Positions 1-6,000 of a stretch of 6,345 bases of DNA are shown here, piece after piece. The stretch is from Sphingomonadales bacterium (GTDB lineage: Bacteria; Pseudomonadota; Alphaproteobacteria; Sphingomonadales; Sphingomonadaceae), in the NCBI GenBank assembly GCA_017304125.1, contig JAFKLV010000113.1:1151-7495 (forward strand), written 5' to 3'. The notes beneath the pieces were generated by a model, which was not told the DNA's origin, did not search any database, and saw nothing but the letters and a program-made list of their open reading frames with translations. Numbering within the stretch: the stretch's first letter is position 1; each line of letters starts with the position of its first letter. The position numbers and the translations under genes were made by a program.

Positions 1-9
1 GCCCGATGG

Positions 10-30
10 ACCCCGGCTCAAGGCCGGGGT
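10..30. repeat. REP-like palindrome (8-bp stem, 5-nt loop)
   Basis: The arms ACCCCGGC (10-17) and GCCGGGGT (23-30) are perfectly complementary around the loop TCAAG. I recall this hairpin, with a flanking GGA before it and GAC after it, as a common dispersed intergenic element in sphingomonads and other alphaproteobacteria; that is recall, not a search result. It lies past the 3' end of the acyl-CoA dehydrogenase gene on the minus strand. It could help stop or stabilise that transcript, but no T-tract follows on either strand. Confidence 0.6.
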
Positions 31-48
31 GACGGCGCGCTCAACAAC

Positions 49-95
49 GCCGCCGGCAAAGCCGTCGGCCGGATCGGGCGCGTAAGGCGCGCCCG
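49..95 (-). terminator. Two hairpins downstream of the acyl-CoA dehydrogenase gene (possible terminator region)
   Basis: Two inverted repeats follow the stop codon of the minus-strand gene. The nearer one has arms CGGGCGCG (75-82) and CGCGCCCG (88-95), a perfect 8-bp stem with a 5-nt loop. The next has arms GCCGCCGGC (49-57) and GCCGTCGGC (61-69), a 9-bp stem with one mismatch and a 3-nt AAA loop. Neither is followed by a run of U in the minus-strand transcript, although the second is followed by GTTGTTG. Intrinsic termination is therefore plausible but weakly supported; they may only act as 3'-end stabilisers. Confidence 0.35.
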
Positions 96-152
96 TCCGC
101 CGTCCGCGCAAGCTCTTCGCGCTGTGCGCGATCGGCGCGGACGTCGCCGCGC

Positions 153-1307
153 CTAGAGCTTGCGGCCAATCACTTCCTTCATGATCTCATTGGTGCCGCC
201 GTAAATCCGGCTGACCCGCGCCCCGCGCCACATCCGCGCGATGGGATATTCGTTCATATAGCCCGCCCCGCCGTGGAGCTGGAGGCATTTGTCCATCACT
301 TCCCATTGCAGGTCGGTGTGCCACAATTTGGCGGCGGCACCTTCCTCATTGGTCAGCTCGCCCTTCAAATGGCGCGCGATCGCCCAGTCGAGGTGCGCCC
401 AGCCGACCTGCAGCTTGGCCTTGAGATCGGCGAGCACGAAGCGCGTATTCTGGAAATCGAACACCGTGCCCTTGAACGCCTTGCGATCCTTGGTGAAGGC
501 GATCGTATCGTCGAGCGCCTTCTGCGCCGACGCCTGGCATGACACCGCGATCGACAGCCGCTCCTGCGGCAGCTGGCTCATCAGATAGATGAACCCCATG
601 CCCTCTTCACCGAGGCAATTGGTGATCGGCACGCGCACGTCGTCGAAGAACAATTCCGACGTATCGGCGGCGTCCTGCCCGATCTTGTCGAGCTTGCGGC
701 CCTTGCGGAAACCCTCGCGATCGCTCTCGACGAGGATGATCGACATGCCCTTCCACGCCGGCTGCGCATCGGGGTCGGTCTTGGCGACGACCAGGGTCAG
801 ATCGGTGTTCTGGCCGTTGGTGATATAGGTCTTGGAGCCGTTGATGACATAGTGATTGCCATCTTTCCGCGCGGTGGTGCGGATCGACTGAAGGTCGCTG
901 CCGGTGCCCGGTTCGGTCATCGCGATCGCGGTGATCACGTCGCCCGAGACCATCTTGGGCAGCCATTCCGCCTTCTGCTCTTCCGAGCCATAGGTTGCCA
1001 TATAGCCGGCGACGATATCGGACTGGAGCGAGAAGCCCGCCGGCACCCCGGCATAGGCCATTTCCTCGTCGACGATCGCATTATAGCCGAAATCGAGCCC
1101 GAGCCCGCCATACGCCTCCGGCGCGGTGGGGCAGAGCATCCCGATCTCGCCCGCCTTCTGCCAGAAGGCCTTCGGAACGAGCCGCTCCTCCTCCCATTTG
1201 TCGACGTTGGGCACGCCTTCTTTGGCGAGGAAACTGCGCACCGTCTGGCGGAACGCCTCATGATCCTCGTTATAGGCGAAACGGCCGGCGACGGTATCGA
1301 GCGACAT
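153..1307 (-). CDS. Acyl-CoA dehydrogenase, long-chain/isovaleryl type
   Basis: This 384-residue protein is an FAD-dependent acyl-CoA dehydrogenase that introduces the alpha-beta double bond into an acyl-CoA and passes electrons to ETF. The length is typical of the family. The family signature AMTEPGTGSD spans residues 129-138 in the middle beta domain. The C-terminal signature runs from QLHGGAGYMNEYPIAR (343-358) to IYGGTNEIMKE (368-378). The position used as catalytic Glu by medium- and short-chain enzymes (YEGT) is Gly370 here. A Glu at 249 in the PQERL motif matches the alternative base of long-chain and isovaleryl-CoA dehydrogenases. The substrate cannot be fixed further. The start is the ATG at 1307, with GAAGGG (1316-1321) eight bases upstream and the family-typical N-terminus directly after it. 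A longer open frame reaches 1514 but would overlap the divergent gene. One oddity is RGAR (361-364), where RDAR or DAR is usual. The gene is divergent from the hydrolase at 1486. Confidence 0.95.
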   Translation of the reverse strand: MSLDTVAGRFAYNEDHEAFRQTVRSFLAKEGVPNVDKWEEERLVPKAFWQKAGEIGMLCPTAPEAYGGLGLDFGYNAIVDEEMAYAGVPAGFSLQSDIVAGYMATYGSEEQKAEWLPKMVSGDVITAIAMTEPGTGSDLQSIRTTARKDGNHYVINGSKTYITNGQNTDLTLVVAKTDPDAQPAWKGMSIILVESDREGFRKGRKLDKIGQDAADTSELFFDDVRVPITNCLGEEGMGFIYLMSQLPQERLSIAVSCQASAQKALDDTIAFTKDRKAFKGTVFDFQNTRFVLADLKAKLQVGWAHLDWAIARHLKGELTNEEGAAAKLWHTDLQWEVMDKCLQLHGGAGYMNEYPIARMWRGARVSRIYGGTNEIMKEVIGRKL

Positions 1308-1485
1308 GGTGGGAACCCTTCGATCTGCAAAACTCTCCGCGCGCCTTGTCGCGGCGACGCGGCGGAGGGTCAAGTAACTTTTGTTATGGAGGCCGATCGC
1401 GGCTTGCGCGGCGACGCGCGGCGGCCCACGCTCTCGACTCCGCGGGCCAAGTACGGCACAGCGCCGGCGAAGGAGATCGTAACAA
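1308..1485. promoter_or_regulatory. Divergent intergenic region with AT-rich patch and small inverted repeat
   Basis: This 178-bp gap separates two divergent start codons and must hold the promoters of both genes unless transcription enters from elsewhere. An AT-rich patch stands out at about 1371-1389 and contains the inverted repeat TAAC-TTTT-GTTA (1375-1386), which could be a small operator. On the minus strand, TTGACC (1373 to 1368) resembles a -35 box for the dehydrogenase gene, but no convincing -10 box lies 16-18 bases further on. No clear promoter pair was found for the plus-strand gene. The regulator cannot be named. Confidence 0.4.
1470..1475 (+). promoter_or_regulatory. Ribosome binding site of the FAH-family gene
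   Basis: AAGGAG lies ten bases upstream of the ATG at 1486. It is a near-consensus Shine-Dalgarno sequence and fixes the start of the hydrolase. Confidence 0.8.
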
Positions 1486-2505
1486 ATGAAACTAGCCAGC
1501 CTGAAGCATGCCAATCCGACTCATGGGCGTGATGGAAAGCTTGTCGTCGTTTCCGACGATCTCGCCTGGTATGCCGATGCGGGGCACATCTGCCCGACGC
1601 TGCAGGCGGCGCTCGACGATTGGGATCATGTCGCGCCGGCGCTGGCGCTGCTGGCGACCGATCTGGAGCATCAGGCGATCCCGCGCGAGCGGTTCCACGA
1701 GCATGATGCCGCCGCGCCACTGCCGCGCGCTTATCAATGGGCCGACGGCTCGGCTTATGTGAACCATGTCGCTTTGGTGCGGCAGGCGCGCGGGGCGGAG
1801 ATGCCGGAAAGCTTCTGGCACGATCCGCTGATGTATCAGGGCGGGTCGGATGGTTTCCTCGGGCCGCGCGACGCGATCCCGCTCGCCGACGAGGCGTGGG
1901 GCTGCGATCTCGAGGCGGAAGTGGTGGTGGTGACCGGCGACGTGCCGCTCGGCGCGTCGCGAGAGGAGGCGCTGGCGGCGATCCGGCTGATCGGCCTGAC
2001 CAACGACGTGTCGCTGCGCAATCTGATCCCTGGCGAGCTGGCCAAGGGGTTCGGCTTCTTCCAGTCGAAGCCGGCCTCGGCCTTTTCGCCCGTGTTCGTG
2101 ACCCCCGATGCGCTGGGCGAGTGGTGGCGCGACGGCAAATTGCACCGCAAGCTGATGGTCGACGTCAATGGCGCGCCGTTCGGCCGGGTCGAGGCCGGGG
2201 TCGACATGACGTTCGATTTCGGCGCGCTGGTCGCGCATGCCGCCAAGACCCGCGCGCTCGGCGCCGGGACGATCATCGGTTCGGGCACGGTGTCCAATCG
2301 CGATGCGGATGGCGGGCCGGGCAAGCCGATCGCCGATGGCGGGGTGGGCTATTGTTGCCTTGCCGAAGTGCGCACGGTGGAGACGATCCTGTCGGGCAAG
2401 CCGGTGACGCCGTTCCTGAAGCGTGGCGACACGGTGCGGATCTGGATGGAGGATGATCGGCATCACCCGATCTTCGGGGTGATCGAACAGGCCGTCGGCG
2501 CGTAG
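1486..2505 (+). CDS. Fumarylacetoacetate hydrolase family protein
   Basis: This 339-residue protein belongs to the FAH superfamily, metal-dependent enzymes that cleave C-C bonds in 2-oxo or 1,3-diketo acids, or in some members hydrate or decarboxylate them. It resembles the roughly 330-residue two-domain FAH proteins of proteobacteria, with an N-terminal domain (about 1-80) containing PLPRAYQWADGSAY (78-91) and a catalytic domain after it. The metal-binding pattern is visible: Glu143 and Glu145 in DLEAEV, and Asp174 in LTNDVS, with Lys195 in QSKP downstream. The loop GAGTIIGSGTVSN (259-271) is the conserved glycine-rich active-site strand. The true substrate could be fumarylacetoacetate at the end of tyrosine or homogentisate breakdown, or a related acid. 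No homogentisate dioxygenase or maleylacetoacetate isomerase gene is in view. The stretch at about 272-289 looks longer than in relatives I recall. The gene is transcribed away from the acyl-CoA dehydrogenase and is followed by a 139-bp gap, so it may be monocistronic. Confidence 0.92.
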   Translation: MKLASLKHANPTHGRDGKLVVVSDDLAWYADAGHICPTLQAALDDWDHVAPALALLATDLEHQAIPRERFHEHDAAAPLPRAYQWADGSAYVNHVALVRQARGAEMPESFWHDPLMYQGGSDGFLGPRDAIPLADEAWGCDLEAEVVVVTGDVPLGASREEALAAIRLIGLTNDVSLRNLIPGELAKGFGFFQSKPASAFSPVFVTPDALGEWWRDGKLHRKLMVDVNGAPFGRVEAGVDMTFDFGALVAHAAKTRALGAGTIIGSGTVSNRDADGGPGKPIADGGVGYCCLAEVRTVETILSGKPVTPFLKRGDTVRIWMEDDRHHPIFGVIEQAVGA

Positions 2506-2644
2506 CTGACCGCGCGCCGCGTGCAGGTGGCCGGTGCATGACTACGAATTAACTGGGATTTTACTTCCTGTAAGGGCAATGTTGCGTCGCGCGTCGGCCA
2601 ATCCCACGGCCGGCGCGGACGATAGAAAACAAAGACGGAGATGA
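2506..2644 (+). promoter_or_regulatory. Leader/intergenic region before the His-rich gene
   Basis: The gap contains an AT-rich stretch at about 2545-2575, unusual in this GC-rich DNA, with a small inverted repeat TTAC-N5-GTAA. This is the likely promoter region of the downstream gene, but I could not assign a -35/-10 pair or a known operator with confidence. It is followed by the hairpin described separately and then GGAG at 2637-2640, the probable ribosome binding site. Confidence 0.4.
2590..2617 (+). other. Leader hairpin (10-bp stem, 8-nt loop)
   Basis: The arms CGCGTCGGCC (2590-2599) and GGCCGGCGCG (2608-2617) pair along their full length as RNA, with one G-U pair at 2594/2613, around the loop AATCCCAC. 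The hairpin ends 20 bases before the GGAG ribosome binding site of the small exported protein. It could be the 3' end of the hydrolase transcript or a 5' untranslated structure that affects expression of the downstream gene. It lacks a following T-tract, so intrinsic termination is doubtful. Confidence 0.5.
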
Positions 2645-2650
2645 GTGATC

Positions 2651-2977
2651 ATGAAAAAGATCGTCCTTCTCGGAGCGCTCGCGTTGGGGATGTTGACCGC
2701 GGGCACCGCGTCAGCCCAGGACGCCGCGACCGCGGCACCGGCGGCGGAATATCCGCGTTGCTCGGCATCGGTGCGGGATAATTGCGTGCAGGGCGCCCGG
2801 GTGGAGTCTCATGGGCGCCATCACGCCGCGACCAAACACCATGCGTCGAAGAAGCATCATGCCTGGAAAAAGCATCATGCGAAAAAGCACCACGCGATGA
2901 AGAAGCATCACGCTGGCAAGAAGCATCATGCCAAAAAGCATCACGCCGTGAAGAAGCATCACAAGAAAGCGGCCTGA
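2651..2977 (+). CDS. Small exported His/Lys-rich repeat protein, function unknown
   Basis: This 108-residue protein starts MKKIVLLGALALGML and has a classic Sec signal peptide: a KK n-region, a hydrophobic core, and a likely cleavage after TASA at residue 22. The mature part holds a short motif, YPRCSASVRDNC (34-45), with Cys37 and Cys45 that could form a disulfide or bind metal. Residues 57-104 contain nine His-His pairs spaced five or six residues apart, mostly as HHAxKK with HHAKK variants. The tail is strongly basic. The protein probably acts in the periplasm or on the envelope. Metal binding, acid buffering (compare the Ala/His/Lys-rich acid-shock protein Asr of enterics) or binding of polyanions are possible, but none is shown. 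The ATG at 2651 is preferred because GGAG (2637-2640) is ten bases upstream; a GTG two codons earlier is only four bases from it. It is convergent with dnaE2. Confidence 0.85.
   Translation: MKKIVLLGALALGMLTAGTASAQDAATAAPAAEYPRCSASVRDNCVQGARVESHGRHHAATKHHASKKHHAWKKHHAKKHHAMKKHHAGKKHHAKKHHAVKKHHKKAA
2819..2962 (+). repeat. Degenerate 15/18-bp coding repeat (HHAxKK)
   Basis: Nine imperfect tandem units encode HHAxKK or HHAKK. Successive unit lengths are 18, 18, 18, 15, 18, 18, 15 and 18 bases, followed by a final partial unit. Codons within the units vary synonymously (CAT/CAC, AAA/AAG, GCC/GCG/GCT), so the repeat is better conserved in protein than in DNA. This argues for selection on the peptide and against a very recent slippage expansion. 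Confidence 0.85.
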
Positions 2978-2986
2978 GCGCATGAC

Positions 2987-3010
2987 GGCCCCGGCGCGAT
3001 CGCCGGGGCC
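2987..3010. terminator. Palindromic stem-loop between convergent genes
   Basis: The arms GGCCCCGGCG (2987-2996) and CGCCGGGGCC (3001-3010) form a perfect 10-bp GC stem around CGAT. It lies between the stop codons of the His-rich gene (2977) and dnaE2 (3019), which face each other, so it can serve both transcripts as a bidirectional terminator. There is no T-tract on either side, so the position and stem strength are the main support. Confidence 0.65.
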
Positions 3011-3018
3011 GCTGCTGC

Positions 3019-6000
3019 CTAATGGAAGTCGTGGCTGCGGATCGGGATCACGCTGCCGGCATCATTGAAATGATAATCCGATCGCGGGCGAGGGCGCCAT
3101 TCCTCCGCATCGCGGTCGAAACCGTGGTCGGGGCCGCTCGGCACCGCGCCGCGCGGGGTCAATTTGGGCAGATCGATATCGCCCACCTGCTGCAACAGCC
3201 AGGTCAGATCGGTGACCTGCTCGGTCACGACATGGATCACGATCCCTTCCTTCTGCACCCGCCCGCGGATCGCCACCATCGCCGACGACATGACGATGCG
3301 CCGCTGCGCTTCGAACCGGTCGGGCCATAGGATACCGTTGGCGATCCCGCTTTCGTCCTCGATCGTCAGGAACAGCACCCCCTTCGCGCTGCCCGGCCGC
3401 TGGCGGACGAGGATCAGCCCCGCGACCTCGACCATCCGCCCGTCGGGGATCGTCGCCAGATCGGCACATGGCACGATCCGCCGCCGCTTCAATTCGCCGC
3501 GCAGGAAGGAGAGGGGATGCGGGCGCAGCGATAGCTGGGTGGCGCGATAATCCTCCACCACCTCGCGCCCCGCGGCGAGCGCCTTCAGATAGACCGGGGT
3601 TTCGTGGGTTTCGATCGCCGCGAGCAGCGGCAGCGGCTTTTCGCCCAGCCCGCGGATCGCCCATAACGCCTGCCGCCGATCGAGCCCGAGCCCGGCGAAG
3701 GCATCGGCCTTGGCCAGCCGCTCCAGCGCGGCGAGCGGCACCCCGGCGCGGCGCCACACATCCTCGACCGAGGTGAAGGCGCGGATCGCGCGCGCCGCGA
3801 CGATCCTGCCGGCATGCTCGGCCGACAGCCCGGCGACGATGCGTAGCCCGAGCCGCAGCGGGAATGTGCCGATCTTCCGTTCGCCCTTCGACAAGCTCAG
3901 GGCGAACGGGTTGGGTGATCCCGATTCAACGCAACTCGCGCCGGTGGGTGCGGCCGCGATGTCCTCAAGCATCGTATCCCATTCGCTGCGCATCACGCAG
4001 ATCGGGCGGACCTCGACCCCGTGGGCGCGCGCGTCGCGGACGATCTGCGCCGGGGCGTAGAAACCCATCGGCTGCGCGTTGAGCAAGGCGGCGCAGAAGA
4101 TTTCCGGGTGGTGGCATTTCATCCACGACGAGGCGTAGGCGATCTTGGCGAAGCTCGCGGCGTGGCTTTCGGGGAAGCCGTAGCTGCCGAACCCCTCGAT
4201 CTGCTTGACCAGCCGCTCGGCGAATTCGAGCGTGATGCCGTTCTTGAGCATGCCGTCGATCAGGGGCCCACGGAATTTGTCGACCCCGCCGTTCGACTTG
4301 AACGTCGCCATCGCCCGGCGCAGGCGATCGGCCTCGCCGGGGGGAAAGCCCGCGCCGACGATCGCCACCTGCATCGCCTGTTCCTGAAACAGCGGGACGC
4401 CCAGTGTCTTTTCAAGCACCGCCTGCAACGCGTCATTAGGATAGCTGATCTCATCCACCCCGGTGCGCCGCTTGAGATAGGGGTGGACCATCCCGCCCTG
4501 AATCGGCCCCGGCCGCACGATCGCGACCTGGATCGCGATGTCGTAGAAATTCACCGGCTTCATCCGCGGCAGCATCGACATTTGCGCGCGGCTCTCGATC
4601 TGGAACACGCCCAACGTATCGGCGCGGCCGATCATCTCGAAGGTCGCCGGATCGTCCTGCTGCATCAGCGGGCTGGCGAGGTTGAGATGGATATCCTTAT
4701 GCGCGCCGAGCAGGGCGAAGGCGCGGCGCATGCAGCCCAGCATGCCGAGCCCAAGGATATCGACCTTCATGAAGCCGATGAATTCGATATCCTCCTTCTC
4801 CCATTCGATCACATAGCGATCGACCATCGCCGCCGGCTCGATCGGCACCAGTTCACGCAGCGGATCGCGCGTCAGCACGAAGCCGCCGGGATGTTGCGAC
4901 AGATGCCGCGGGGTGCCGATCAATGCGCCCGCCAGTTCCAGCGCGAGCGCGAGCCGCGGTTCGCGCGGATCGAGCCCCAAAGCGGTGACATGATGTTCGG
5001 GCACGCCTTCGTTCGACCAGCCCCACACCTGCCCGGACAGTGCCGCGGTCATATCCTCGGGCAGCCCGAGCGCCTTGCCCACCTCGCGAATCGCGCCGCG
5101 CGAGCGGAAACGAGAGACGACCGCGGTGAGCGCAGCATGTTCGTAGCCGTAATTTTGGTAGATCCACTGGATCACTTCCTCGCGCCGCTCATGTTCGAAA
5201 TCGACGTCGATATCGGGTGGCTCGTGGCGCTCCTCCGAGATGAAGCGTTCGAACAGCAATTTGTGCTTGATCGGATCGATCGAGGTGATCCCCAGCGCGA
5301 AGCAGATCACCGAATTGGCCGCGCTGCCGCGCCCCTGGCAGACGATCTCCTGGCTGCGCGCATATTGGACGATCGAATTGACCGTCAGGAAATAGGGCGC
5401 ATAGCCCATTTTCTCGACCAGCCTGAGTTCGTGATCGAGCAACTTGCGGTGCGCATCGGACGGGTTCGGCCCGAATTTCTGCCTCAGGCCGTTCCACGCC
5501 AGCGTCGCCAGCGCTTCCTGCGCGCTTTTGCCGGGGATGACGATCTCGTCGGGATATTGATAGGTCAGGTCGCGCAACGAGAAGCGGCAGCGCTCGACCA
5601 CCGCTTCCACCGCCGCCAGCGCGCGCGGATGATCGCGAAAGCGGCGCGCCATCTCATCGGGCGGCAACAGGTGGCGGTCGGCGTGGCGCTCGCGGCGGAA
5701 GCCCAAAGCGTCGATCGTCGTCTTCTCGCGGATCGCGGTGACGACATCCTGCAGCATCCGCCGCGCGGGATGATGATAAAGCACGTCGCCGGTGGCGAGC
5801 GGGGTCAGCCCGTGTGCCTCGGCGGCCAGCGCGGTGTCGTGGAGCCGCAGCGCATCGCCGGGCCGGCGATGATGCGTCAGGCAGACATGCCCGCGTCCCT
5901 CCGCGCCGAACAGATCGGCCATCCAGCGCAATGCCTGTGGATCGGGCACGCGATCGGCCACCAAAGCGCCGACCAGCCCCTCCGCGCGATCGGCGAGATC

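Noticed and set aside
1..156. Open plus-strand frame entering from the left edge and ending at TAG 154-156
   Set aside because: It translates to an Arg/Ala-rich string through several hairpins, with no recognisable motif. A gene end cannot be excluded, but chance openness in GC-rich DNA explains it.
1308..1514. 69-residue N-terminal extension of the acyl-CoA dehydrogenase
   Set aside because: The extension is Arg-rich without family similarity, overlaps the divergent gene's start, and the internal ATG at 1307 has a good ribosome binding site and gives the normal family length.
852..1532. 226-codon plus-strand frame opposite the acyl-CoA dehydrogenase
   Set aside because: Antisense to well-conserved coding sequence and it overlaps the start of the real FAH-family gene; no domain seen.
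1492..2466. 324-codon minus-strand frame opposite the FAH-family gene
   Set aside because: Antisense shadow with Arg/His-rich composition and no domain; the plus-strand protein has the family motifs and a strong ribosome binding site.
2819..2962. Tandem repeats considered as a CRISPR-like array
   Set aside because: The units are 15-18 bases with no unique spacers and are in phase with a signal-peptide-bearing coding frame; it is a coding repeat.
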